Below, piece after piece: positions 1 to 8,893 of a DNA stretch of 64,000 nucleotides; the stretch's first letter is position 1; each line of letters opens with the position of its first letter. Both the position numbers and the translations under genes were made by a program. A model generated the notes under the pieces. The model made no database searches, was not told the DNA's origin, and saw only the letters and a program-made list of their open reading frames with translations. Source of the DNA: Pseudovibrio sp947494035 (GTDB taxonomy: Bacteria > Pseudomonadota > Alphaproteobacteria > Rhizobiales > Stappiaceae); the NCBI GenBank assembly GCA_947494035.1, contig CANLTN010000002.1:186001-250000 (forward strand), written 5' to 3'.

Positions 1-1056
1 CTTTAGATAAACATATGAAATGATTTCTGCTACCGCGCGATAATATTCCTCTGGAATACTCTGATCTATTTCTACGGCGGCGTAAAGTGAACGTGCAAGT
101 TGTCGATCTTCTATAACTGGAACATCATGAATATAAGCCAGCTCCTTGATCTTTAGAGCTATAAGGTCCTGCCCTTTCGCAACAACACGTGGCGCCTGAT
201 CCCCATCACGTTCATACTGGAGCGCAACGGCAAAGTGGGTCGGGTTTGCGATAACAACGGCTGCATCCTGCACCGACGACATCATGCGCTTGCGGGCTCT
301 ATCGCGCGCAAGAGAGCGCAGACGCGCCTTTACGAGCGGATCGCCTTCAGCTTGCTTGAACTCGTCCTTGAGCTCCTGATGTGACATACGCAGGTTCTTG
401 CGCCACTGGAACCGTGCCAGCACCAGATCGAAGCCCACAAGGAAGATGGTTGCGACGCAGATGCCGGAGAGCAGCGTCATGGCCACAGACAAGATAACCT
501 GCGGCAGCTGGCTTGGGTCATTATACATTGCAGTGAAGGCAACGGCTTGCTGTGACTTCAAAACAATTGCGGCGACCACAATCACCGTTACCAGCTTAAA
601 AAGTGACTTCACAAACTCCATGGCACCATTGACACTGAAGAGCCTTCCCAAACCCTTCTTTATGGAAATCTTGTTGAGCTTGGGCTGAATTCTGTCCAGT
701 ACAAGCCGCGGGGTGTTTTGCATAAAGGAAGAGGCCAGACCAAAGAAGATCAGAAGGGCAACGATTGGGCCAAGAAACCAGACAAGTACAAGGGATACAG
801 CCGCCATCAACTGAACAGGTTCAGCTGCACTTACGAAGCTGATTTCTCCGGGATTATCCAAAAACCACTTGAGAAAATGGACCAGTCCCTGCGCCTTATC
901 GACGGCGATAAAGGACAGCACGAGTAGCAAGGCGAGCATGGAGGCAAGCACAGACGCCTCCTTGGACACGGGAATATTCCCTTTCTCCAAGGCATCACGG
1001 ACCTTTTTCTCCGTGGGCTCCTGTGTCTTACTATCGGGATCCTGGTCTTCTGACAT
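1..1056 (-). CDS. flhB: Flagellar type III export protein FlhB (C-terminus cut by window edge)
   Basis: FlhB is the inner-membrane export-gate component of the flagellar secretion system; its cytoplasmic domain self-cleaves to switch substrate from rod/hook to filament proteins. The reading frame is open for 352 codons up to the window edge. It has a charged N-terminus, several hydrophobic segments in the first 220 residues, and the autocleavage motif NPTH at residues 271-274 followed by FAVAL. Usual family length is about 360, so only a few residues are missing. The start is the ATG at 1056. It lies 53 bp after fliG as the last visible gene of the motA-fliM-fliN-fliG-flhB operon. Identification is secure; only the C-terminal end is unseen. 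Confidence 0.95.
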   Translation of the reverse strand, partial: MSEDQDPDSKTQEPTEKKVRDALEKGNIPVSKEASVLASMLALLLVLSFIAVDKAQGLVHFLKWFLDNPGEISFVSAAEPVQLMAAVSLVLVWFLGPIVALLIFFGLASSFMQNTPRLVLDRIQPKLNKISIKKGLGRLFSVNGAMEFVKSLFKLVTVIVVAAIVLKSQQAVAFTAMYNDPSQLPQVILSVAMTLLSGICVATIFLVGFDLVLARFQWRKNLRMSHQELKDEFKQAEGDPLVKARLRSLARDRARKRMMSSVQDAAVVIANPTHFAVALQYERDGDQAPRVVAKGQDLIALKIKELAYIHDVPVIEDRQLARSLYAAVEIDQSIPEEYYRAVAEIISYVYLK

Positions 1057-1109
1057 GCAACCTGCCGCTACTCAAGGTGGTTTGACAGACTTTGAAGTCA
1101 TGCCGAAGC

Positions 1110-2141
1110 TTAGACGTAGACTTCTTCTCCACGACCAATCTCAAGATCAATCTCACCGGCATTGGCTTTTTCGAGCGCAAGATCAGTGATCTCTCTGCGT
1201 GCATCCATCACTTCGCGCTGAGTCATAGGCTCACCGGAAGCAAGATCATTCTCAACGATCCTACGTGCACGGGAGGCCATGCTTGCAAGAATAGCCTGTC
1301 GGAACTCCGGCGGTGTGCCCTTGAGTGCAGCAGTAACAACCTCACTAGGGACATCGTCAAAGATAGCGGTTCTGGTGCGCAGATCCAGATTCTGAATATC
1401 ATCAAAGGTGAAGAGCAATGCATCAAGCTGCTCTGCGGATCTGGGCAGAGCCTCGCGCAGATTGCTTAGTGTATCCTCGAGGTCGTCGCGTTCCATCTTG
1501 TTGAGGATATCCGCCATACGAACGTGAGAGTCTGTGCCCACCGTTCGGGCGAAGTTCACCATGAAGTCTTCGTGCAGGGTCTTCTGCACCTCTTCCATGA
1601 CATCCTCAACAATTGGCTTTAGCGTCAACATTCGGCGGACGATCTGATTGCGCTTTCTGCGCGGGATCTGGGAGATCACGCGGGCGGCACCACTGGCTGA
1701 AATCTTGGAGAGAATGACCGCAGCGGTTTGCGGATGTTCTTTTTGTAAATAGGTGGACAGAACATGCTCTGAGATTTGTGAAACCTTGTCCCAGATCGAA
1801 CGCTTGGAATACCCCATGACATCCGACATGATTTCGGCAACCTGATCTTCTGGAAGAATTCCCCTCAAGAGGCTCTCGGCACCTTCGGCGGTACCGAAGA
1901 GGTTCACGCCACCTGAGAAGAGCTCGATAAACTCTTCAATCAGTTCATCGAGTTCACTCGCAGGAACCGTGCCCAGATCTGCAGCTGCCCGGATGATCAT
2001 CCGCATTTCGTCATTGTCAAAATGCTTCAGAACACGGGTTGCCTTGTCACTTCCCATGGCCAACAGCAGGGCCGCTGCTTTCTGATGGCCATTTTTTCTG
2101 GAAATAACGCTTCCCATTTCAGCTGGAACAACACTGTTCAT
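1110..2141 (-). CDS. fliG: Flagellar motor switch protein FliG
   Basis: FliG (343 aa) is the rotor protein that meets MotA and transmits torque; with FliM and FliN it forms the C-ring. The N-terminal domain (KAAALLLAMG near residue 22) binds the MS ring. The middle domain carries the conserved EHPQT segment near residue 135, and the C-terminal domain has the charged torque helix region with DLRTRTAIFDDV. Length is typical. An in-frame ATG eight codons in (MGSVISRK) is an alternative start. It sits between fliN (51 bp upstream) and flhB in the same operon, in the order seen in Rhizobiales. Confidence 0.96.
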   Translation of the reverse strand: MNSVVPAEMGSVISRKNGHQKAAALLLAMGSDKATRVLKHFDNDEMRMIIRAAADLGTVPASELDELIEEFIELFSGGVNLFGTAEGAESLLRGILPEDQVAEIMSDVMGYSKRSIWDKVSQISEHVLSTYLQKEHPQTAAVILSKISASGAARVISQIPRRKRNQIVRRMLTLKPIVEDVMEEVQKTLHEDFMVNFARTVGTDSHVRMADILNKMERDDLEDTLSNLREALPRSAEQLDALLFTFDDIQNLDLRTRTAIFDDVPSEVVTAALKGTPPEFRQAILASMASRARRIVENDLASGEPMTQREVMDARREITDLALEKANAGEIDLEIGRGEEVYV

Positions 2142-2192
2142 TCTCTACGCGCCTCAGATACACATCTTAAATCAAGCACAGCTCATGTGCGG

Positions 2193-2609
2193 CTAGTTAT
2201 AGCTGCCTTTTGCGCCCACGATCTCTGTCAGAGACACGCCGAACCGTGAGTTATCATCCTCAACAACCACGATTTCGCCGCGGGCCACAGTGCGACCGTT
2301 AACAACGATATCAACCGGTTCACCAACGCGGTGGTCCAGCGGGATCACCGCTCCACGGCCAAGCTTGAGCAAGCTGGCCACCGGCATGGTCGCAGACCCG
2401 AGAACCACCTGCATATCAACCGGAATCCCCAGAACTGCATCCAGATTGCGATCGACATTCTCGTTGCTCACGCCTTTTCCGGGCTGCGCTGCGGAGGACT
2501 GCGGTGTAGACGCAGGCGCTGCCATGTCCATATCCATCTCGGCCTCAGAAGCAGCTGCTTCCCATTGCAGTGCGAGGGCTTCGTCACTCATTTCATTTGA
2601 GCTGCTCAT
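2193..2609 (-). CDS. fliN: Flagellar motor switch protein FliN
   Basis: A 138-residue C-ring protein. The first roughly 55 residues are acidic and Ala/Ser-rich and look unstructured. Residues about 58-135 form one SpoA domain (LDAVLGIPVDMQVVLG, then SLLKLGRGAVIPLD and VARGEIVVVEDDNSRFGV), the FliN signature. FliN stacks beneath FliM and helps bind CheY-P and the export ATPase complex. Its ATG overlaps the stop of the upstream unnamed flagellar gene by 4 bp, so translational coupling is likely. Confidence 0.95.
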   Translation of the reverse strand: MSSSNEMSDEALALQWEAAASEAEMDMDMAAPASTPQSSAAQPGKGVSNENVDRNLDAVLGIPVDMQVVLGSATMPVASLLKLGRGAVIPLDHRVGEPVDIVVNGRTVARGEIVVVEDDNSRFGVSLTEIVGAKGSYN

Positions 2610-3253
2610 TGCGGATCATTCTCCTTCTCAGGACTTTCTTCGTCCTTTACATTTACGGATCTGAATGTGGCGCTCTGGCCGAAAGAAACTTTTCTAACTC
2701 TGACGTTCTGATTGTCGATTGCTGAGACTGCAGTGCCCTGCTCGCTGTCTGAGGCAGGTTGCTTGGCAACGCCAGTCGCAAGCAACAATGCCGCTGCATT
2801 CGACAGGCCAGTTGTTGAGGTCTTTTTCTTTGACCGGCCACCAGACTTCAAAGCGCCAGCAGAGCGACGTCCACGATCACCACCCGGTCTTGGCGGCGCA
2901 TCACTCAAACTGATTCCGACTTCATCGCTCTTTTTACTCAACCATTCGATATGCTCCTGCAGCGCTTTCATTTCTGTTTGCGCTTGTAGAATTACACCTG
3001 AGATATCGACCGTGGTTTCGCGCGCTTCATCAATCCGCTGACCAAGGCTATTGAGGATCTCCTCTCCGCGAACGCGGATCTCCTGCAAGGACAGACCAAC
3101 GTTGTCCATGGCCTCGGAGGTTTGGTCGAAGATCCTTTGATAGTCCTCATGATAGCCAGACAGCTTTTGCAGCTGCCGGTACATGACAACCACGCGCCAC
3201 GTGGTGATCACAAGAGCGAAAAATAAAAAACCATCAATTAGATAAGATATCAT
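2606..3253 (-). CDS. Flagellar-operon membrane-anchored coiled-coil protein of unknown function (DUF6468-like)
   Basis: A 215-residue protein with one N-terminal hydrophobic segment (about residues 4-22, IDGFLFFALVITTW), then a long charged helical stretch (about 25-115) that looks like coiled coil, and a low-complexity basic/Ser-rich tail. This matches the shape of the DUF6468 family found inside alphaproteobacterial flagellar operons; the family name is from memory and would need a profile search. It overlaps fliM by 20 bp upstream and fliN by 4 bp downstream, so it is translated with the C-ring genes. A role at the motor or export base is inferred from position only. Confidence 0.75.
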   Translation of the reverse strand: MISYLIDGFLFFALVITTWRVVVMYRQLQKLSGYHEDYQRIFDQTSEAMDNVGLSLQEIRVRGEEILNSLGQRIDEARETTVDISGVILQAQTEMKALQEHIEWLSKKSDEVGISLSDAPPRPGGDRGRRSAGALKSGGRSKKKTSTTGLSNAAALLLATGVAKQPASDSEQGTAVSAIDNQNVRVRKVSFGQSATFRSVNVKDEESPEKENDPQ

Positions 3254-4202
3254 CCAGAAGTTCCCCTTCCTGCTCGATCAACTCTTCTACGCGGACGGTG
3301 TACGACCCTGCGACCTGACCGAGACGGCAGTTAAACAAGGGCTGACCATTGCATTCCAGCTGGACGGCAGTCTTTGGTGTGGCATTCAATTCAAGAACAA
3401 GCCCGACCTCGAACTGCGCCACTTCTTCCAGCGTCATGCGCTGTTCTTCAAGAATGGCGGTGAGCTGGACTTCGGTGCGCTGAATCTCCTGCTGGAACTG
3501 TTTGGTCCAACGGGTATCGCGACCTGCAACTTCACCAGACAGCACTTGCGTCAGGTTTTCACGCAGCGGATTGAGCACTGACTGTGGAATGATGATGAAT
3601 ATCTCACCTTCACGGCCAATAATCTCGGCCGTCATCTTCGCAAGCACACAAGGATTACTCTTGCGCCCAGTCTGCGCAAACTCCATTCGGTTTTCGAGCC
3701 GCTCCACTTTCAGCGATGTATCGGCGATGGCCTCGAATGCGGTCTCCAGCGCTGTTGCCGCTTCCTGAAACATTCGGTAGGCAAGCCGCTGCTCCACGTT
3801 GGTCAACGCGCGGTCTTCCAAGAACGCCTCTTCCTCACCGTCCCCACCGAGGAGAACCTCAACCATGGAGAAGATGAAGGCCCGGTCAAAACCAAGCAGG
3901 ATACGTGCATCCCACTCCTGCGCATGAAGGACAGCGACAACAGCGCGATCTTCATACTGCTCAAGCGCATCACCAATGCGCTCGTTAGAGACTGATTCAA
4001 CGGCCAGATAAGGCGCTGTTGCAGCCATCTGGCGAAGCGTATCAATGTACTGGCGCGCCATCCGGTCAAAGACCACATGAAGCATGGGGAGACGATCAAC
4101 ACCGAGCCCTGCTGCATCCAGCAGGCGAGAAGGCAGATCCATCTTGGCACCCTGAGCGCCGATCAACTCTTCGCTCATTTCTATTTCTTGCGGATCCATC
4201 AC
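3234..4202 (-). CDS. fliM: Flagellar motor switch protein FliM
   Basis: FliM (322 aa) is the C-ring protein that binds CheY-P and sets rotation direction. The middle CheC-like domain starts around residue 45 (FDRMARQYIDTLRQM) and contains VVAVLHAQEWDARILLGFDR and VEVLLGG. The C-terminal SpoA domain occupies about residues 240-315 (VQLTAILEEQRMTLEEVAQF). The N-terminus is short, as in rhizobial FliM. It starts with an ATGA overlap on the motA stop and itself overlaps the next gene by 20 bp. Confidence 0.95.
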   Translation of the reverse strand: MMDPQEIEMSEELIGAQGAKMDLPSRLLDAAGLGVDRLPMLHVVFDRMARQYIDTLRQMAATAPYLAVESVSNERIGDALEQYEDRAVVAVLHAQEWDARILLGFDRAFIFSMVEVLLGGDGEEEAFLEDRALTNVEQRLAYRMFQEAATALETAFEAIADTSLKVERLENRMEFAQTGRKSNPCVLAKMTAEIIGREGEIFIIIPQSVLNPLRENLTQVLSGEVAGRDTRWTKQFQQEIQRTEVQLTAILEEQRMTLEEVAQFEVGLVLELNATPKTAVQLECNGQPLFNCRLGQVAGSYTVRVEELIEQEGELLDDILSN

Positions 4203-5089
4203 GCTTCACCTTCCGCTACAGCAGCGGATACAGCATGACCAGCCGTCATCGTCTCCACCTCAACTTCATCGATTGTTGGACGATCATCTGCACCGATGGT
4301 TTTGCGGCCATGCTCCAGCGCAATCTGCGGTGCTGCCCCATTCATAAAGGCAAGAAGCGTTTGCTTCACCTCGATATAGAGACGGTAGCGCTGCTCGCGG
4401 ACAGCCTTAATCTTGACTGCGATAGGACTAACAATGCCGTAGGACAAGAAAATGCCGAGGAATGTACCAACCAATGCGGCACCAATCAGATTTCCAAGGA
4501 TCTCCGGCTCCTGATCGATGGCACCCATTGCTTTAATGATACCAAGCACAGCTGCAACAATCCCCAAAGCAGGCAAAGTTTCGGCCACAATGCTGAGAGC
4601 CTGATAGGGCTTCATTTCTTCACGCCCTAGCGTGTGCAATTCTTCATCCATCAGAGCCTCAATCTCGTGAGGGCGAACATTTCCGATAACAATGAGACGG
4701 AAGTAATCGCAGATAAAACTTGTCAGCGAGACATTGGCAAGAACCCGGGGAAAACGCTGAAACAGTTCAGCTTCTTCAGGCCTATCGATGATCTGTTCAA
4801 CATCGTTACGCCCTTTTGCACGAAGGGTTCTCATGAGCCCGTAAAGCACACTAAGCGTATCCAGATGATCACGCTTTGTCGGCTTAGCGTTCAGCAATGC
4901 CTCCTGAATACCACGTCCGGTATCCTTAATCGTCTTGAAGGTGTTTGCCACCACGAAGGTACCAAAGGCAGCACCTCCAACGATCAGCAGCTCAAAAGGT
5001 TGCCATAGCACCTTCATATAGCCGCCCATAGCAACATAACCACCAATTATGGATCCAATAACGATCACGAGACCGACTAGAATATTCAA
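4199..5089 (-). CDS. motA: Flagellar motor stator protein MotA
   Basis: MotA forms the proton channel of the stator with MotB and pushes on FliG. The chain shows the family N-terminus LNILVGLVIVIGSIIGGYVA, four hydrophobic segments, the cytoplasmic loop with charged residues, and PALGIVAAVLGIIKAM of the third membrane segment. I place the start at the TTG at 5089: rhizobial MotA begins with M-N-I at this point, and GGAG lies six bases upstream. An ATG nine codons further up (5116) would add an unusual MSGKCVERK prefix. It is the first gene of the minus-strand operon. No motB lies in the window. Confidence 0.93.
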   Translation of the reverse strand: MNILVGLVIVIGSIIGGYVAMGGYMKVLWQPFELLIVGGAAFGTFVVANTFKTIKDTGRGIQEALLNAKPTKRDHLDTLSVLYGLMRTLRAKGRNDVEQIIDRPEEAELFQRFPRVLANVSLTSFICDYFRLIVIGNVRPHEIEALMDEELHTLGREEMKPYQALSIVAETLPALGIVAAVLGIIKAMGAIDQEPEILGNLIGAALVGTFLGIFLSYGIVSPIAVKIKAVREQRYRLYIEVKQTLLAFMNGAAPQIALEHGRKTIGADDRPTIDEVEVETMTAGHAVSAAVAEGEA

Positions 5090-5410
5090 TTTGCGCTCCA
5101 CACACTTACCGGACAAGCACTTTTCCTAGTTTGTGGTAGCGAGGCTTACTTGTCCGAAACTGGCGTGAAGAGATTCGGATCAACACATATCCAGCTACAG
5201 GTTCAGACAAGCCATCTGAAGCATTCTCTTTTCGTATTTGAGTGTAGATAGGTTTGTTATGCCCAACACAGCAGCGCAGTACGCAATGCCAGCCCAGATC
5301 GTGAGCACCTCAGTGAGATGTGCCGCCATGGATCATCCGGCCACATGCGGACCGTGCAGTTTCGAGCAGCAGATCGTCTTCATTACGTCGTTCGGATCTG
5401 GAGCTTAAAC
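5090..5410. other. Divergent intergenic region between motA and flgF
   Basis: About 320 bp holding the promoters of the two divergent flagellar operons by position. I see no convincing sigma-54 or sigma-28 box and no palindrome. FtcR-type regulators act on flagellar promoters in relatives, so this is a plausible target, by inference only. Confidence 0.5.
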
Positions 5411-6136
5411 ATGATTGTATCTTCTCTTTACGTCTCCCTTTCCGGGCAGATGGCGCTGGAACGCAGGCTTGAGACCGTTGCACGAAATGTAGCAAACATG
5501 GAAACTGCTGGTTATCGCGCTGATGAGGTCAAATTCGACAGCCTGGTGAAGCGCCCGGGGCAAGATCCGGTATCATTTGCATCAACTGGTGAAACCTACA
5601 TCTCAAGACAAACAGGTGCCCTCAAGCAAACCGGCAACTCACTAGATGTTGCCATTGAAGGCAAGGGTTGGCTGGGTGTGCAAACCGGAAATGGCGTTGC
5701 TTATACTCGTGATGGTCGCTTCCAGATTGGTGTCGACGGCATTCTTAGAAGTATCGAGGGCAACCCAATCCTTGACAGTGGCAATGCACCCATCATCCTT
5801 GATCCGCTTGGCGGGGCACCAGAGATTGCCAAAGACGGATCAATTTATCAGGAAGATCGTCAAGTTGGGGTTCTCGGCCTCTTCTCTATTCCTGAGGATG
5901 CAAAGCTCAGCCGGGCGGTAAATTCAGCTGTCATCCCTGATGCAGTAGCGGAACCGGTGCAGGACTTTGCAGAAAACGGATTTGCTCAGGGATTTGTTGA
6001 GGGATCAAATATCAATCCAATCTCCGAGATCACCAAGCTCATCACCATCACGCGCGCGTTTGAAAGTACGAACTCAATGATGCAGAGCGTGGAAAGTATT
6101 CGCCAGCAGACAATTCGTAAGCTGGGAGAGGGTTGA
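5411..6136 (+). CDS. flgF: Flagellar basal-body rod protein FlgF
   Basis: A 241-residue proximal-rod protein. The N-terminus (SLYVSLSGQMALERRLETVA, then NVANMETAGYR) is the conserved rod/hook motif. The centre has the FlgF/FlgG-type segment with GWLGVQTGNGVAYTRDG, and the C-terminus ends in the helical EITKLITITRAFESTNSM region, which packs with the N-terminus. I chose the ATG at 5411 because it gives the canonical start; the open frame continues 31 codons upstream without family likeness. It overlaps the next gene by one base (TGATG), so the two are probably co-translated. Confidence 0.95.
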   Translation: MIVSSLYVSLSGQMALERRLETVARNVANMETAGYRADEVKFDSLVKRPGQDPVSFASTGETYISRQTGALKQTGNSLDVAIEGKGWLGVQTGNGVAYTRDGRFQIGVDGILRSIEGNPILDSGNAPIILDPLGGAPEIAKDGSIYQEDRQVGVLGLFSIPEDAKLSRAVNSAVIPDAVAEPVQDFAENGFAQGFVEGSNINPISEITKLITITRAFESTNSMMQSVESIRQQTIRKLGEG

Positions 6137-6825
6137 TGGCAGTCAACCCAGTTCAATCGATTTCAGGTGGCTCTGACCAGAGCCGGACCCACAGCGTTTC
6201 CGGTAATGCAAAAACCTCCAATGCTGAGCCGTTTAGCCTGGGGGAACTGCTGGATATTGTTAATCCATTGCAACACATTCCCGGCGTTAATACGCTCTAC
6301 CGCGCAATCACGGGTGATGAAGCATCTGTTCGCTCCCGCGTTGCCGGGAGCTCTTTGTACGGAATGGTTGGCGGACCATTGGGAATGGCCGGACTTGTTG
6401 CCGGTAACCTTGCGGAGATGAAAATCTCTGGTGTACTGGATGCTGAAAACGTACAGACTGAAAGCTCAACAGCGCTGCACGTCATTGAGCAGAAAATCAG
6501 CCCAACTCCAGCCCTCCCAGAACCAGCAATGGATATGGCCTCTCCTTTGCAAAGAGGCGCACCGATCCTGCCCGTACAATCTGGAGAGATTCCACCGCTG
6601 TTTGGTAATATTGCGTCTAACAAAGCTATATCCATGGGGCAGGAAGACATGCTTATCGAAGCACTGTCTGGTCGTGGTGAACATGAGGACGAGAGTGCAG
6701 CTGACCATAAAGCGTCAACCTTGCCGAACGTGGAAAAGCTCTCTCAGGACGCGCGAAATCTGCTGCCTGAAGACCTCCTCAAGCAGTTGCAAGAGCGGCA
6801 TCGCAACACAATTGCACAAAGCTAG
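6136..6825 (+). CDS. Unrecognised protein encoded between flgF and fliI
   Basis: A 229-residue product that I do not recognise. It has no signal peptide and is mostly polar, with a Gly-rich, mildly hydrophobic stretch around residues 70-95 (SSLYGMVGGPLGMAGLVAG) and a charged C-terminal helix with NLLPEDLLKQLQERHR. The start ATG at 6136 overlaps the flgF stop (TGATG), and fliI begins 18 bp after its stop, so it is co-expressed with flagellar genes. A flagellar assembly or export role is inferred only from position. Confidence 0.8.
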   Translation: MAVNPVQSISGGSDQSRTHSVSGNAKTSNAEPFSLGELLDIVNPLQHIPGVNTLYRAITGDEASVRSRVAGSSLYGMVGGPLGMAGLVAGNLAEMKISGVLDAENVQTESSTALHVIEQKISPTPALPEPAMDMASPLQRGAPILPVQSGEIPPLFGNIASNKAISMGQEDMLIEALSGRGEHEDESAADHKASTLPNVEKLSQDARNLLPEDLLKQLQERHRNTIAQS

Positions 6826-6843
6826 TACTTCAAAAGGTTGTTT

Positions 6844-8160
6844 ATGACCGCCCTTGAGCGCATTCAGGAACTCACCACTCAAATTCCAACCAGTTCGTGG
6901 AATATCGAGATAAGCGGAACCCTCTGCGAGGTTACACCTAACCACCTTCGAGTTAAGGGGCTTTCCGTTGGTGTCAATCTGGGGGACCAGGTCTCCTACA
7001 AGAGCAACAACGGCGAAGAGTTCGGGGAGGTCATTCGGATCGAACCCAACAGCGTGCTTGTGAAGCCTTATGCCTCCAGATCGGACGTTGGGCTCGGTAT
7101 TAAGGTGAAACGCTGCGGGGAGCTGAGTTTTCATCCAGATAATTCATGGCGTGGCCGGATCATTAACGCTTTTGGGCACCCTATCGACAACCTTGGCCCT
7201 ATGGCAGAAGGATCGTCCGCCGCCTCTTTCAACCGTCTCCCCCCGCCCCCTGTCCATCGTGCCCGCGTAAAAGATGCCGCTTTGACCGGGGTCCGGGTGC
7301 TAGATCTTTTCACCCCGATCTGCCATGGGCAACGTCTAGGCATTTTCGCTGGCTCAGGTGTTGGTAAATCCACGCTGCTCTCCATGACGGCGCGAAGCAA
7401 TTCTTTCGATACGGTTGTGATTGGCCTAATCGGCGAGCGTGGCCGCGAGGTGCGAGAATTCGTAGAAGAAACGCTTGGCGACCAACTCTCCAAGTCCGTA
7501 GTGGTGGTCGCAACGGGTGACGAAAGCCCAATGATGCGGCGACTGGCGCCCAAGACTGCAATGACGGTTGCGGAACACTTCAGAGATCAGGGTCAATCGG
7601 TTCTGCTGATCGTTGACAGTGTGACGCGTTACGCACATGCCCTGCGCGATGTGGCTCTGGCTGCGGGAGAACCAGCGCTTTCTCGTGGCTATCCTCCAAG
7701 CGTTTTTTCAGAACTTCCCCTGCTGCTGGAACGTGCCGGACCCGGCATTGAAGGAAGCGGCATGATGACCGCCATCTTCTCGGTTCTGGTTGATGGGGAT
7801 GATCATAATGATCCGGTTGCAGACAATATCCGAGGCCTTCTGGATGGCCATGTGGTTTTAGACCGGCATATTGCGGAGGAAGGGCGGTATCCTGCTGTCA
7901 ACGTGCTGGGCTCAATCTCGCGCCTTGCACAGAGCTGCTGGTCCCCTCAGGAGCGCGACCTCATTATGAAGCTGAAGGCGATGATCGCAAAGTTTGAAGA
8001 TACTAAGGACTTGCGCACGATGGGTGGCTATAAAGAAGGCGTGGATCCGGTTCTTGATCAAGCTATCGAGATTGCCCCAAAGGTCTACAATGCCCTTGTA
8101 CAGGGTCTGGATGCACCTTCAAGCCAGGACGCCTTTGCTGAACTTGCACAGCTTTTATAA
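6844..8160 (+). CDS. fliI: Flagellum-specific ATPase FliI
   Basis: FliI (438 aa) is the hexameric ATPase that energises flagellar export, related to F1-beta. Visible motifs are Walker A GSGVGKST at residues 170-177, GERGREV after it, Walker B around residue 257 (VLLIVDSVTRYA), and the RYPAVNVLGSISR segment. The ATG at 6844 is preceded by AAGG; an upstream TTG at 6838 would add only two residues. It closes the flgF-fliI operon and runs into a bidirectional terminator shared with ftcR. Confidence 0.96.
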   Translation: MTALERIQELTTQIPTSSWNIEISGTLCEVTPNHLRVKGLSVGVNLGDQVSYKSNNGEEFGEVIRIEPNSVLVKPYASRSDVGLGIKVKRCGELSFHPDNSWRGRIINAFGHPIDNLGPMAEGSSAASFNRLPPPPVHRARVKDAALTGVRVLDLFTPICHGQRLGIFAGSGVGKSTLLSMTARSNSFDTVVIGLIGERGREVREFVEETLGDQLSKSVVVVATGDESPMMRRLAPKTAMTVAEHFRDQGQSVLLIVDSVTRYAHALRDVALAAGEPALSRGYPPSVFSELPLLLERAGPGIEGSGMMTAIFSVLVDGDDHNDPVADNIRGLLDGHVVLDRHIAEEGRYPAVNVLGSISRLAQSCWSPQERDLIMKLKAMIAKFEDTKDLRTMGGYKEGVDPVLDQAIEIAPKVYNALVQGLDAPSSQDAFAELAQLL

Positions 8161-8180
8161 GTTAGAAATTCAGAGGAACT

Positions 8181-8220
8181 AACAACAAAAAAGGCTGCTC
8201 ATGCAGCCTTTTTTGTTGTT
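8181..8220. terminator. Bidirectional terminator between fliI and ftcR
   Basis: A perfect inverted repeat with 18-bp arms (AACAACAAAAAAGGCTGC and its complement) and a TCAT loop. It provides a GC stem and a T-run on both strands. The ftcR stop codon overlaps its last two bases, so it ends both convergent genes. Confidence 0.95.
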
Positions 8221-8893
8221 ACAGCGAGTTGATAATATAGCCAAGATAACGCTTTGAATCGATGGGATCGTACCCCATCTGACTACGTAACTTCTTTCTC
8301 AACTTACTTATGTGGCTTTCAATAACATTCTCGTCGACTTCGCTTTCGAAGATACCGTAAACGAAGTTGTAAATCTGCGTTTTTGTAAGACGCCGACCAT
8401 TGTTTTGCGCAAGGTACTCAAGAATACGGCGCTCTCTGCGCGGCAGTGCAAGTGTCTTCCCATTAATCTCGGGATCTCTCCCATCGAAAAACACGGTTAA
8501 ATCGCCGAGCTCAACATTGATGCTCTGGTTTGTTGTTCTTCGCTTAATTGCGTTTACACGCGCAAGTATTTCTTGCGGATGTACTGGTTTTCGAACAACA
8601 TCATCTACGCCGGCTGCAAACAGTTTCAGCGTCTGCTCAAGAACCGGACTGCTATTGAGAACCAATACAGGTTTCTGAGAGCATCTGCGGCGAATGATCT
8701 GCGGGAAATTCTCTCTCTCTCCGGTTTCGCCGATCAATATTGCTTCGACGGCCTCGAATTCAGTATCAGGCGCAGTATTTAACCAATCCCGAAAATCATC
8801 CGGACTAAAGCCACTTGTCGAAATACCTTCTCGCTCAAATCCTGATGCATATCCATCGGTCACAAGCCGTTGTTCATCAACAATTAAATACAT
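8219..8893 (-). CDS. ftcR: FtcR/Rem-like flagellar transcriptional regulator (OmpR-type)
   Basis: A 224-residue response-regulator-like protein. The N-terminal receiver-like domain starts MYLIVDEQRLVTDG. The C-terminal winged helix (about 125-224, with RRERRILEYLAQNNGRRLTK, SHISKLRKKL and KRYLGYII) is OmpR type. The overall pattern and the flagellar neighbourhood match FtcR of Brucella and Rem of Sinorhizobium, activators of flagellar genes. The strand that normally ends in the phosphoacceptor Asp reads VEAILIGETG, with no Asp, so control by phosphorylation is doubtful. The ATG at 8893 is used; a GTG lies directly before it. Confidence 0.9.
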   Translation of the reverse strand: MYLIVDEQRLVTDGYASGFEREGISTSGFSPDDFRDWLNTAPDTEFEAVEAILIGETGERENFPQIIRRRCSQKPVLVLNSSPVLEQTLKLFAAGVDDVVRKPVHPQEILARVNAIKRRTTNQSINVELGDLTVFFDGRDPEINGKTLALPRRERRILEYLAQNNGRRLTKTQIYNFVYGIFESEVDENVIESHISKLRKKLRSQMGYDPIDSKRYLGYIINSL

